Shown here: piece by piece, positions 22,724 through 35,750 of the stretch
Layout: each line of letters begins with the position of its first letter
How positions within the stretch are numbered: position 1 is the stretch's first letter
Assembly (NCBI RefSeq): GCF_050948215.1
Contig: NC_135153.1
Location: 5,236,058-5,300,057, forward strand
Source of the DNA: Halictus rubicundus
Taxonomy: Eukaryota > Arthropoda > Insecta > Hymenoptera > Halictidae
Direction of reading: 5' to 3'
DNA: 64,000 nucleotides
Position numbers and translations under genes: made by a program
The notes under the pieces: model-generated
Database searches by the model: none
Told to the model about the DNA's origin: nothing
What the model saw: the letters and a program-made list of their open reading frames with translations, nothing else

Positions 22724-25700
22724 ATGGAGGTTCATCATGAACCAATTGAAAAAAATTTTAAATTATTGGAAGAGATTGGCAAGTAAGTCTACACAAATGA
22801 AAATTTCTTAGCAATAAATTTACATTTTGTACAATGTTCAAACGTTTGTTATTTTCAGAGGACAATTCGCAATAGTAAGAAAATGTATGGAACTAAGTAC
22901 TGGAGAGCTGTACGCAGCCAAAATTATGAGGAAAAGACGTGTTGCCAGGGGTGTAGCGGCAGCAGATATCGGTAGCTGTCTTTATATATGCATTTTATTT
23001 TGTTTCTTCCATGTATAACTGATTATTTTATGTTTTAGCTCGGGAAGCAGGTTTATTGGCACGGCTAAGGCATCCCAATATTGTTTCGCTGTACAAAGTT
23101 GTAGACACGGGCACAACTGTTGTTTTACTTTTAGAATTAATTTCTGGAGGTGAGCTCTTTCATTGGGTGCCATCTGGTGAATTAGAAGCTGCACATGTGG
23201 TTTGTAGACATTTCAAAATAATGCCTATTTTTAAAAAACTTAGAAACTATGATAATTCTGATGTCAATTCTGATTTGCAATAGGTTCGTCAAGTTTTAAT
23301 GGCACTTAGTCACTTACATTCTCATCAAGTTGCTCACTTAGACATCAAGCCTGAAAACATTCTATTATTAACACCACCACCAATGCCAAACATAAAATTA
23401 ATAGGTAATTTACTATTGAAATTCTCGTATTAACCCCCATCCGTCCCTCATTTTCGCTGCTTAATGTGTCCCTTGTGTGTTAAACTGACACAATGGTACT
23501 GACACAAATATTGACACAATATGTTGCTTGCATATTCGCAGTTTTCGATTTAATTCGCACGTGTTCGACTTTGCTTTGTTTTGATCTTAGCTTTGTCTTG
23601 CAACCAAGAGAAGAATGAAGAGAATACGTAATGCCTCTTCTTCAAGTTCACTCCAACTTCTAATATACAAAGCTATGCATGTGTAAAGCTGCATTCTGAA
23701 ACGGTTGTGCAATGAATGCATAATTGTCATGTAACAATTATAAAACAATGAACTAGCCATCAATAGACTTGAAAAAACGTGAAGATCATGCCTGTCAGAT
23801 TGACACACCAGCACCCCTTTTGTAACAAATATTGTTACATTTGTTTAGTCCCATGCTTTGCTATTAAAAATACTAAATATATATATGTCACGTTAAAAAC
23901 GTAAAAGTCACAAAGTTATAGATCAATTGTTCTACAAATAGAATGATAATATCATCCTTTATGTGAAAAATGTGTCAATTTGACACGAGGGACGGAAGAA
24001 GGGTAACAAAATGTAATAAAAATGTTTATAATTTATTTATTTATATAGACCTAGGTCTTTCACATCGATTAGTACCTGGATCAGAACATAGAGCTCTGTT
24101 TGGTACACCTGAATTTGTTGCTCCAGAAATTGTAAATTATGAACCACTTAGTTTGGGAACAGATCTTTGGGCAGTTGGGGTTCTAACGTATATTCTTTTA
24201 AGTGGTGCGTCACCGTTTTTAGGTGAAGACAAACAGGAAACTTATACGAACGTTGCTGCTTGTCAATATCAATTTGACAATGAATATTTCAGTAATGTAT
24301 CCGAAATTGCCAAAGATTTCATAAGATCCTTGTTGATCAAGGATCCAAAGTAAGTAAGAAAAACTTATTTTTATCCACCATTGAAACTCACGTTAATGTA
24401 TTTTAAAGTGGAATACAACAGCAACGAAAAATTTATTTTTTAGAGAAAGAGGAACTGCAGAATCGTGCCTTAAACATCCTTGGATCCTCACGGTCTGTTC
24501 CTGAATACAATATTTCCTTTATAATTGACAGGGCTGATTTTATTTTCCAATCACATTATTTTTCTAATTTTTTGCAACATAATGTTTATTTACGTGTATT
24601 ATGCAATTAATGTTCGTACCATTTGTATAGTTATATCATACATACAATTCAGTTGCCATAGAATATACACTGTTAAGTTGAACATGATATATTTTTTCAT
24701 TTATTGGATACAGTCGGAGACAAAATTGCGTGGACACCCTTTAGAAACTATTTAAAAATTGGACTGAACGACTCGAGTTTTTTTGAGATGTTAGAAGGAT
24801 TAGTTTACTAAGTAATATATAAATATATTAATGAAAACTTACTATTGGTCGAAGTTGCAAAAAAAGAAGTAAAGGTCACAATTTTAATTTTTATATCTGT
24901 GTCTATAATGAAAATTTAAAATATGCTTTTTGTTAATCTAAGTAAATTATATACATGTACAAAGTTTTGTCAAAATCGATTGAGGTTGCTATGAGCCATA
25001 AATAATTAAAAATGGTAAAACTTGTGAAACCTGCGATTTAGACCAATCGTAAGCCCAAAACTCAAAGATTACATCTTTCAATGCCTATGGTTTTTTTATG
25101 CGTCAACCGATTTTGATGAACCTTTGCGCACGTATATGACATACTTAGATCTACAGAAGACATATTTTAAATTTTCATTACAGGTACAGATAAAAAAGGT
25201 AAAAGTCGTGACCTTTACTTCTTTCTTCGAAATTTCGAGTAATAGCAATTTTAAAAAAATATTTTTTACATATCACCTAGTAAACTAATCCTTCTAACGT
25301 CTAAAAATGACTCAAGTCTTTTTGTCCAATTTTAAAAAAGTTATTAAAAGGTATCCACTTAATTTTGTCCCTGACTGTATATGCAGAAAATATAGTAATT
25401 TCATTTTCATTTATATTAACATTGTTCATTAATGTATGTGCATGTTAAAATTGGTAAAGTAAGGTACGTAGAAATTATTATAAAATTAACCAGTTGCTTC
25501 TTGTTACATTATAGGAGTCGGAAGCCTCTCAAGGTCTTGGTGGATCTATGATTAGTGCCGTTAAACGGGGCTGTGTTGAGGCTGTTTCTCAGTTACTACT
25601 GCAAGGAGCACCACTGAATGTAAAGGATTCTGTAAGAGTTTTATTGCCGTATATATTTTTTCAAATTATTGTAAGCCAAGAACAGAATATAAAAAATCAT

Positions 25701-28700
25701 TTTCTCCAAATAGAAAGAAGATACGCTTTTACATATTGCTTGCGAAGCAGGAGATGAGGGAATGGTAACGTTTTTGATAGAGAGCGGAATAGATCTGGAC
25801 ACACCGAATAAAAAGGGTTTAACACCACTTCACGTGGCTGCTAGATACGGTTTCATTAATCTTGTTAGACATTTGTGCCTTGCTGGTTGTGATGTTGACA
25901 AAACAAAACGTGGAATCAGAGCAGACGTGACAGCAATCAAGTATGGACATCCTGACATTGCGTCGTTATTGGATAAGCTCCGGAATGTACGTTAATAAAA
26001 ATCACATTTAATACCTGCGTATTTATGTTCTACTCTACATTCATATCGATTTCAGCCCATTCAACGAGAAAATTATATTAAACAATTGCAACCAACACAT
26101 AGACCAATAGACCGTCTACACGTAAGACTCTTAGGACATTGTGCATCAGGAAAGTCATCTTTAATAAATTCGTTAAAATCTGGTATTTTTAGTTTTGGGT
26201 TTTTTAGAAGATCAAGAAGTCAGAATTATACAGCAAAGGTAGCTATTTCCTATCTTTAAAAACATAATAGATTAAGTTTTAATTATGTGTGTGCGAGAAC
26301 CCGAAAATGTTGGCTCGAGACAAGCCGAGAATTTTATTCGGAATCGGAACGGGTTCTCGAAAATTTTCGAGATCATTCCCGAGCAGATTCGAGAATCCCG
26401 AAATTTTCAAGGACCCGATTCGTCTCGACCAGTGCAGGCTTAAGATCTTTAGAAACCCTAAACACTTAAACGATTTTGAGGCCCCTTTATACAGAATCAC
26501 TTCAACGCCATGTAGGGTGGATCTGTACGATTTCTTACGTATTGTTGATTTTTTTGCTAAAAAGTGATTTTAACAAAAGTTAGACTGATTATACTGATTT
26601 TCACCTTTCCACTATTTTTTCGTTCTTTCTACTCGCACACATATGCATATAAACACGTAGCAATATTATTACTATGTAAAACATGTAAAATTCGGAAAAT
26701 TTCTACGGTGCCCTCCCTTCTCCTGGTACCTTAAGCACATTGCTTTGCTTATTGGTTCATCCAGTACTGGTTTTGACCCGATACTTTCCCACTCGTCCCG
26801 ACCATCAGGTACCCGAACTTTTCGGGTTCTCGCACACCTTTGGTTTTAATTAATAAGATGAAGTATTGCGTACTAAGCAACTTTTTCTATTTAGAGGGAA
26901 CCAAGTATCGAATTAGATGTAACTAGCAAGCACGGTTCACTTAGTTTTGAATATAGTGATAGTGAATACGAGGGTACACAAGGAGTAGAGTGGAGTCGTG
27001 GTAACGTAGGTGAGGAAAATGTGACACTGTAACTTGTTTTATAATAATTATTATCGAAGATACACGTGCTTGTGATTTTCTCTGTTAAGGAGGAGAATGT
27101 GTTTTTTGGGAGTTATGCGGACGGGAGGAATTTTTAGCGTCTTATCACTATGTACTCACATTTCAACAACCTGCAGTACACCTTATAACAGTCAGTCTTA
27201 GAGAACCAGTCACTGTACAACTTCAGCAAGTTAGATTTTGGCTACGATTTATCTCAGATCGTATTGCAGCAACTAATTTCGGTAAGATGAACAAATTACA
27301 ATATTATCAATATTATCATTTGTATGTGTGAATAACGTATTAATCCTATTTTGGAACAGGTTTTGGTGGTAAATATAGCGATGTAAAAGTAATCTTAGTC
27401 GGGACTTATGCACCAGAACCTCTTGCTCCAAACTCGAATAGTGGTAGTCCTCTTGCACCACTTTTACCTTTTTTAAAAGAGTTCACACCAATTTTGGGGG
27501 ACGATCCTCAAATGGTCGCTGTGGATGCAACTAATCCGTCTAGTCCCGGTCTGAAACTTCTAAGATCATACTTGAATAATGCAAGGATGGAGTTTTTAGA
27601 GGTGAAGTGATTATATGATTTACACGCAGTTATTCTACTCCTAACATACTATTGCGCGTAATTCAAAAAATATTTTTGTTCTTATTAATGATTGCAACAC
27701 ATATAAAAACAAACCTTTTTACGATTCTCGGGATTCTAATTGAACTTTCTAAAATGATCGAGATTAATTGTTATTATCGAATTTGTACTAAATTTCGGGA
27801 ATAGACCAAACAAACCAAACTATTGCATGTCGGCGTACACAGCATCAGATTAAGAGAAAGTCAGAATATCATTTCATAAGTAATCTAGGTTGGGATTTTC
27901 GAACAAAAATCATATCTATTCGAATATGATTTAAATTTGGTAATCTCAATTTAGATTAATATCATCCGACATCGTGGAGTCCTCAGAGTCTTGAATCATC
28001 ATGCTTATTTGCACGAGCCACTTGTTCGGTCTAACAAATCCGATGACGCGTCGTTCAAATTTATGTGCAGAATATAGTAAATATTAAAAGGTTCAGGTTC
28101 GAGTCGAATATGTTCGTGTACATAATTATACTTCCACATTTTTTTACAGGGATATAAGGCCAGTGTTTGTACAGCATGCAATAAATGTATGCATCGACAT
28201 TGTCAGAACGGTTCTCATTAGAATCGTGTCATTTCATTTTGCATAGTGCCAACTACATTTGTAAAATTCACGTCTCTTTGATTTCAAGTCCTGCAATATT
28301 AACACTGTTGAACAAACTCCTAATCAACTCCTAATTACCATGCAACTATTTATGTTTCCAGTTATGGTTCAGTGATCCATGATCATTCATGATGCATGGT
28401 TGATTTTCATATATGTACAGTGTGTCCCAGACAAATGTATAAAAGCCGATTAATTCGAAATCAGTGAAGATATAAAAATATTTTTAAATGGAGATATCAT
28501 GGTGCAAAGTCTCGGCAAAACTTTTTGACCGAGATGAATTTTCTTTTACATTATTAATCTAATGGTATAAAACAATATTATTCGTCTCCGCCAAATAGTT
28601 TAGTTACTTGTACCATTTAATTTCCACTGAAAAATCATTTTGTAACTCCGGTGGTATCGAAATGAACTTTTGTAGATTTAACTGGAACCAATGTACATAT

Positions 28701-31700
28701 GGATATATGTACAAGTAATCAAATACCTTGGAAGTAATATTTTGTATCTTTCCACCAATTTTCTTCAAATTCAATTAATCGTTTGTGATACTCATATCAA
28801 GCACATTCCCGAACGAAAACAAGAATAATGTTACAAATGATCTTTTTTATATCTGCTGTCACTCTGTCACATGATCAATTTACTAACGACATATATTTTA
28901 GTTGCTGATTATTTGGTCATTAACATTTATTAACATCAGCCTTACTGCATGCAATGCATGATGTAGGAAGGACCGGAAGTTGCAGAAAGTATTCTCCGAC
29001 GTGACACGCCGCGGGCTGCGGCCTCGTACGTGCCCTTGGCGAATCTTGATAAACAGGTCGAACTATTTCTCAATTCCTTTGATAAGTGATGTGTATAATG
29101 AAGTTGTTAATTTTATTTAATAATTGCTCTAATGCTTTATCCCATTAATACATACATGCACTACTGTCCTATGCAATAAAGAAAAAAAAAAAAAAAGAAA
29201 TACTCTTGTATATATTTTCTGCATCAGTGTATTATTTCATATTTTGTTCTCTTGTATCCCTTGATTAAGGACACGAAAATCTTATTATAGAGTGCACTAG
29301 TGTGGACTGGTCTTGCTGAATCTTGGAGATCGTACATCCAAACTTTAGAGGTACCTCCGGCAATGCTTACGCAGGAGGAGTTTTTGAGGGAAGTGAGAAA
29401 AATTAATCCGTTAGTTTGTTTAGAGCATTGTCGACATCTTGGATTACAATTGCAGGTACCATTTATAACATAATATGCGTTTACATATTAACTTTCTTGT
29501 ACATATTAATACCTGAGTTTTCGTTTTTAGAATTTAGGGGAATGTATGCTCCTTCCTGGGAATTTGATAGTTCTAAGTCCGGAATGGTTTTGGCAGGATG
29601 TAATAAACTGGCAGTTAAGTCCAGAACAAAAAGGACGTCTGGGAGGACGTACTACGGGAGTGTATGCTTTGGAAGATTTTCAGGCTCGCTGTCCATGTCC
29701 TGCGAGTCAAGCTTTGCAAGCTTTGCAAGCAGTAAATTTGTGTGTTTCAGTAAGTGTCTTTGCATTATTTTAAAGTTGTGTATGTTCAGTACTCTCACTC
29801 AATAGTTCGCCTTCTCCGTCGTCGCGTTCGACGTGATTGGAAGAGAGAGACTGTATATCTATTATTCAATGTATATATAACTTTGTGATAGTGTGAAGTG
29901 GACGAAGACGAAGTAGAGTATGAAATACCTTGCTTAAATTTTGTCGAGCGTTTACCAGGACTATGGGAACCATGGAAACCATGCTCCAATATCCTACCTC
30001 ACGCAGGTCTTCGTCTAACTCCGTCTGAGGCACCTCTGTATCACCTAATTGCAGTATTTCCACATTTACAAGTGAGTGTTATTAAGAGATGATGGCCAGC
30101 TTGTATTTCTTTGTACTAGTTTACTGATCACAGCGATACGATGTCACGCAGGCACAACTAAGGAAAATTACTCAATCATGGGATCCGTCGAACTCAGATT
30201 TATATCAGTGGTGGCGAGGATCAAAATTATGTGTAGGACCTTGCGAAAGCATTATAACGTTTGAAGAAGAAGACCAAAGCTGTATGGAGATACGAGTACG
30301 CGGACCACGGAGTACCAGCGCGCAGTGTTTCGCGCTTCTAAGCATTATTCTTGACGCTATCGAAACAACAATTGAGTTGGTTGCTCCGGGGATGTTGCTT
30401 GAAAGACATTGGCTCAGTCCTAGTCAACTTCGCGAATACGACGAAGTTAGTTATTCATCAGTTAGACTCCGAATCTTTATGCAAAATAAAAAGTTTGTGC
30501 ATTAATTGCAAGACAAAGGAGCTAAATATAAATGTATATTTTTCACTAATAATTTTAATGTAGTGAAAATAATATATTAATACACTTCAAGTCTTTTAAT
30601 CTTTTCACTGTTTTAAATTGCACCTACTCATTTTTGTGAAAAATGCATAAAATCCGGAGTCTACTCATTAGTAATCATACGTGCTTCACTGTGGAACATT
30701 TTAGATTGAATAATTTGGATAATTTTTTACGAATCCTAATATGCGTGTTTATAGATTGTGCATTCTTGGGAACCGGCACCGGTTATATCAACCTTAATAG
30801 ATAAAGGTCTTGAAGAGGCAGTTCTTAAAAATCCTTTAAATGGTCAAGAAGAAACGGTATGGGAAATAGTGAGTTGCGGTCTACCTTTAATGGAAAACTG
30901 TCTTCCTGGACCAAAACAGCCCATAAAGCATATAAAACCTGCTGTACAAAGAAGGCTAGCGCAGATGCTTGATCCCCCTGACCGTCACGGAAGAGACTGG
31001 TGTTTACTGGCGGTGAGACTTGGTTTGGGAGATCGAGTAGCACAGCTGGATAGTACTGTGGACAGTCCAACGCTAAGGTTCGTACATTGTACTAAAATTG
31101 GTAACATATTCTAATGAATAATCAAATAATAATATCGAAACGTATCATCTTTGGATTTATTTCCTATAATTTTAAAGATGATTACAATTTTTATTTTTTA
31201 AATACTCGATATTCAATGCAAAAGCTATAAATTAATAATTATTTAATACAATATACTAAACCTTTCCAATCAAAATAAGGAACAGCTTAATTTGACAAAT
31301 ACAGTCCGAGGTAAAAATTCACAGGAAAAATTATACAGTCCGCGAGATCACCATAGTTCCATGTGTAATTTCTTCGTAATTTTAATTGAGTTTTGAGCAC
31401 AAAAATACGATCTAATTATCCAAGTGATATTAAGTTGACTACAAACATATCTGAATAGTTTTAAAATAAAATATTTTGTTTTAAGTGGTTAATTTAAATT
31501 ACATGTGTTTCTGATAAAGGGATGTGCGAAATTTCTAGTTCCTGTTCATAAATATTAGTTTCGTTACTCTATAGAATCAAAATGTTAATGATTAACATTT
31601 TAATCATACATATTGCTACCATTTTTAAAAATAACTTGAAAAATTCGGTTATTTATACTTTTAGTTAAGATTTGTGTGCAGCACTTAAAAATACTAATGA

Positions 31701-32023
31701 AGAAAACAATTGTAATCAGGGAAACAAAAACACATCTAACCATATCCAAATTCGATCGATGTCAATTAAAATTACATGAAATTTTTAGTGGAATTATGGA
31801 AATATTGCTGACTGTATAACAGATTAAAGAATTTTCTGAAAATTGTTCTTCTTCTCTCAGGTTACTGAACACTGCAGGTGCGGATTGTTCCGTGGGTTCT
31901 TTGATACAACAATTGCGAGCCCTCGATAGAGAAGATGCTGTGCATCTTTTGCTCTCGTTCACGCCGACGTATATATTGTCAACGGCTATCGATTCCGAAA
32001 CTGGATCCAATCTTTCCAGATGA
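22724..32023 (+). CDS. DAPK1: Death-associated protein kinase (kinase-ankyrin-ROC-COR-death domain), compact form
   Basis: Ser/Thr kinase of the DAPK family linked to cell death, autophagy and cytoskeleton control. Nineteen coding exons join in phase: 22724-22782, 22859-22971, 23039-23199, 23284-23404, 24049-24349, 24444-24492, 25515-25631, 25714-25986, 26056-26238, 26895-27009, 27090-27281, 27360-27601, 28967-29056, 29291-29455, 29531-29749, 29892-30071, 30152-30445, 30755-31077, 31861-32023; 1,119 aa. Kinase: GKGQFAIV loop, Lys41 in YAAKI, DAPK-type basic loop MRKRRVARG, HLDIKPEN (Asp131), DLG instead of DFG (152-154), GTPEFVAPE. A short ankyrin block follows (about 270-398; TPLHVAARYG). 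The ROC P-loop is GHCASGKS (425-432). COR has WFWQDVINWQL. The death domain is near 1024-1100 (LDPPDRHGRDWCLLAVRLGL). Vertebrate DAPK1 is longer (about 1,430 aa), with a calmodulin segment and about ten ankyrin repeats; neither is complete here. The 5' end could include upstream coding (frame open to the acceptor at 22703). Confidence 0.9.
23430..24007. mobile_element. Inverted-repeat element (family O) in DAPK intron 4
   Basis: The left end TTAACCCCCATCCGTCCCTC is mirrored by the right end GAGGGACGGAAGAAGGGTAA, followed by inverted AACTGACACA / TGTCAATTTGACA stretches. The TTAA-CCC start resembles piggyBac-type termini (inference). The interior has no gene. Confidence 0.6.
24711..25377. mobile_element. 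Family P foldback MITE (667 bp) in DAPK intron 6
   Basis: The ends CAGTCGGAGACAAAATTG and CAATTTTAAAAA...AATTTTGTCCCTGACTG are inverted and flanked by TA (24709-24710, 25378-25379). The arms repeat GATGTTAGAAGGATTAGTTT and its complement. Internal homology to the element at 2877-3498 is clear. It occupies the intron between the kinase domain and the ankyrin block. Confidence 0.8.
26284..26842. mobile_element. hAT-type MITE with 8-bp duplication in DAPK intron 9
   Basis: Terminal inverted repeats share GTGTGCGAGAACCCGAAAA on the left and TTTTCGGGTTCTCGCACAC on the right. GTTTTAAT flanks both ends exactly (26276-26283, 26843-26850). The left half is rich in short TTCTCGAAAATTTTCGAGA palindromes. 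No transposase. Confidence 0.78.
30463..30663 (+). mobile_element. Family A MITE in DAPK intron 17
   Basis: It runs from TAGACTCCGAATCTTTATGC to GCATAAAATCCGGAGTCTA. It begins only 18 bases after the exon 17 splice donor and shares its body with the copy cut by the window's left edge. Confidence 0.75.
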
Positions 32024-33009
32024 CAATGTTGCGTTTATCCATGGTGCATTAATACTTTTTAAAAATAACGGATTCCCGACGGGTATTCCATGTCGTGGGT
32101 TTGATAGACTTATTATGTCACCGCTTCCGCCCAACGTAAATTTTGCATTGTTCTTTAAGTCTAAGTATGTACATTAACGGTACATTGTATGTGTACTTCT
32201 TTAGAGGCATGTCACAATGCACAGGCACCAATGTGAACTTTTATATCTACTTATTAACAAGCACTTTATGCGGCACAAAATTCTTTTATATATACATATA
32301 TGTATACATACACACACATATGTACGACGATAGAAGGTTGCATAAGTTGCATCGATTTTGTGTATTTTCTCTTACGAGCTCTTACAATCTGAATATGTCA
32401 TAATTTAAGTATCTTTGTTAGCGTAAAAGCATATTTATAACCCCTATGTTTTCGTTGGGTTTTGAAAAGAAAACTACGTACTTAAGAGGATGTCTATTTA
32501 AACACAAGTTGAATTCTGTATCGGTTCTCGCGTTTTTTCCTAATTGTGAACTATTTGTAAGCGTTTCTATTGTGATACTATATTGTATGATTAGCTAGAT
32601 CGAATTTCTTATATGAATTTGTATTAGGTGAATAATTCTAAATAATGTGTATGCACATGCGTGGCCGACAAAATAATGCATTTACACACTATATAAACAC
32701 GATACTATTCGTATTTGATACTAATATTGTTTTGAGGGCTTTTCTTGATACGCATATATACTAAATCTTGCCAAAACTTCAGTGTCAATACGCGTTGCTT
32801 TTCGATTTTTATGGTATTTAGAAAACTATACTATTTGCGCGGAAAGCGAGGCGGCAACAGAGTTCGCACAATTCTTTGCTTTGTCGACAAAGTTCTATTT
32901 CTAAATGGTGTTTTTTACTAAACCAATATTTCTGAAGTACTTATTATGTGCCATAAACAACGTTTGCTCATGATAACTATTGAAGTGTTACAAATGCTTC
33001 TCTAATGAG
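32024..33009. other. DAPK 3' flank
   Basis: Presumed 3' UTR and downstream sequence. It contains a TA/CA-rich microsatellite-like tract near 32285-32325. No clear AATAAA close to the stop was identified and no gene was seen. Confidence 0.35.
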
Positions 33010-34050
33010 AGACATCACCCAACTGTAACACGCTGAATTTAAAGAAATTTATACAGGATATAGTTTGTTGAAAAATGTTTGATACGTATTTAATGTTATC
33101 TGCAATGATCCGTATCTAGGGGGTGAAAATAGCTCTCAAAGATGGTGGTGAAAATCCAGATTTGCAAATATCTCGGGAACTATAGGGTGTAGGGCAATCA
33201 TTTTTGTTTTTAATTTGTGCTTTTTCGATCGAGAAATGTAGCAGATAAAAGATTTTAGAAAAAATGATTTGTTTAAACAGTATTTGAAAAATTCAAAATT
33301 TTTTGCAATATTTCTTATTAATTGTTTATCCATGGGGGATACCTGTTTGTGGAATCTTTTTTTTTCATATAACAATAATTATTTTCCTATCGCGAAGGGG
33401 CGAGAACTGTTTGGACTTGTTTCGTAAATGATAACATAAACTTTTACAATATTTGGAACTATAATATTCTGCTAGATCAGCAGTTAGTTAAATTTTCATT
33501 AGCTAAAGTAGGTGCCGAAGTGACGCAGTACTAATCGTCACCGCTCCGTAAGGGTCATAGTTTTTTGTGGACAATACTGCCTGTGCTGTTTTCGTTGCCT
33601 TAAGACATAATTACCTATTCTCAGCAAGATGTGTACAATATTGATTGAATTGATTTTGATATACCATTTCTTGCCTACTTTTTGCTAACATCTTGTTCAC
33701 CACTGCTCCTCGGTTGAGGAAACTCACCACTAAGAAATGCACGTCGTCCACCAACTTTTCTCTATTAGCGGAGGTCTATTCTTCTTCACCACCTTCTGGT
33801 ATGACAACGAGAATCTCTCTAGTGGCCTCTGTCTACAGCAGTCCATCTTGACAAATCCCTGATACCGGCAAGAGTGCACCATCAAGCCTGTACCATTTTG
33901 TGTCTTGTTTTCACCACAAACTTTGAGGGCTATTTTCACCTCCTAGATCTGGATCGTTGTAGATAAAAAATATACATGTCAAATATTTTTCAAGAAACTA
34001 TATTCTGTATAAATTTCATTAAAATCGGCCTGTTACACTTGGGCGATGTA
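33010..34050. mobile_element. Family N long-arm foldback element (about 1.04 kb)
   Basis: Two arms of about 150-165 bp mirror each other. Left: GACATCACCCAACTGTAACA, AAATTTATACAGGATATAGT, ATCTAGGGGGTGAAAATAGC. Right, complemented: ACATCGCCCAAGTGTAACAG, AAATTTATACAGAATATAGT, ATCTAGGAGGTGAAAATAGC. The middle has no recognisable coding sequence. It is a non-autonomous foldback element; the superfamily is unknown. Confidence 0.7.
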
Positions 34051-35750
34051 CCTTGTAGGTCCTCTAAATTGATCCTTCTGTGTAAGCAAGTCATTCATTA
34101 ACGAGTTGAGACTTAAGAGTATGGCCAATCATTTGATCAAAACGATTCACTATAGACTAGGCGTTTGACTATTGTACTATTGTTCATGTTTCGTTGGCAC
34201 AACAATATTAAACAAGAACGCACTGATCATGTGCAACGCGCATATGATATATATCATAAAACATAAGCGACATTTGTTGTTCATAGAATATCTTCTTTGA
34301 ACATATCTATTCTGTATTAAGTTGATCCAGTGGATACTATTTAAATGTAGCGCGATAAGTAGCTTTACATTCTTACTTTGTATGACAAGTATTTAGTACA
34401 AGCTTGTTTGAGAATGAGAATCTTTATGTGTATTTAGAAATGATCACGATAGTTTTTTGTTTTCACTACAAACTGTTTCTAGGATAATTCTAATTCTGTT
34501 CTTATACAATGTACTTAAACATTTTTGTTGCTTTTCTGTTTTACATATTTCTTGTAAAACGACGATATAATATGTAGTGCTATACAGCTAATATAGATTC
34601 AACACATACAATAGATAAGTACAGAATTGTCCATTGAAATTTGTATTTTGAAGCTTGCGTTTTTCACGCATTGTGTTCAACTTACAATTTAACATGCCAC
34701 CGTTCAAGATGATGATTAGTTTTAAACATTGTGTTTTTTCGCCAGGAATTGTTTTTTACATTGCGAGCGTACAATTGTGGAAATGTTGGCTTCTAACGAT
34801 TAGCGTCGTTGATCAATCGCAGGTCAACATTGCAAGTTCTAATGCGCTTAAAGTATTTATGTTTCACAGCTTTTGCGTAGGACTATACATACATAGTTCA
34901 ACGGTTATTCTTAAGATAAAGTTAAACGGAATCGGGATAAGCGCGCGGAAAGAGCGTTTCGCAGAGGAAAACATTGTAAGACTTATTAATTGTTGCTATT
35001 TATAAAAAGAAAATGCAAAGATTGGGAAGCAGACTTCCTGATTTTGTTTGTGGTCAATAACATTTACATTTTTCTAGTTTATATAATAATGAGAACCTCG
35101 ATGTCAAGTACGTCCTTTCTGAAATTCATTTGTACGTTTGTTTAAAAATCTTTGATCGTATATAAACTATAAAAACACACAATTCTGTAATGTACATGTA
35201 TATTAGAAAATTACATTGAGACTAAAATCAAAATCAATCTGATCGTTTTAGCGTTCTAAGAATATTCCTGGACGAGGCGAACATTCTAAGAATCATTACT
35301 GTAATATAGGGTAGTCCTGTAAATTTCTACAATATGCAGTAGATAACATTTAAAACGAAAAAAAAATAAAACGAAGCTTTGGAATTAAACATTGTAAAAT
35401 ATCGAAAAATTGTGTACGTTTTGTTCGACTCAACTTTCAGATCGTCCAGCTTACATGTAAGGCTAAGGGACGAAGAATATTTGAACCGAAAGAACTGTAC
35501 TGTATTTTCTATTATATAATAGAGGGTGTCAATAAAACCTTGCTTATTTGCAAGTGAAATTTCGTCACTGGACAATTATTGAATGGTCTGTTTGCTTAGA
35601 GAGTGAGGAAACAGAGCAGCCTTCTAAATAATATAGCATTTTTTTCTTCATATAGAAGTTTTCTTCGAACTTAGGAGAACTTCTTCAAATATCTTGCTAC
35701 TGACTTTTACACGAAAGACGCTGAAGCGCACAAAAATCCACAGTAATTAA
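34051..35750. other. Gene-free AT-rich stretch
   Basis: Nothing recognisable. A plus-strand frame at 34655-35005 and a minus-strand frame at 35327-35575 are low-complexity chance frames. Confidence 0.4.

Noticed and set aside
24493..25514. Searched for a missing calmodulin-segment or ankyrin exon in DAPK intron 6
   Set aside because: After removing the MITE at 24711-25377, the remaining sequence is AT-rich with no frame-compatible exon, so the compact model was kept.
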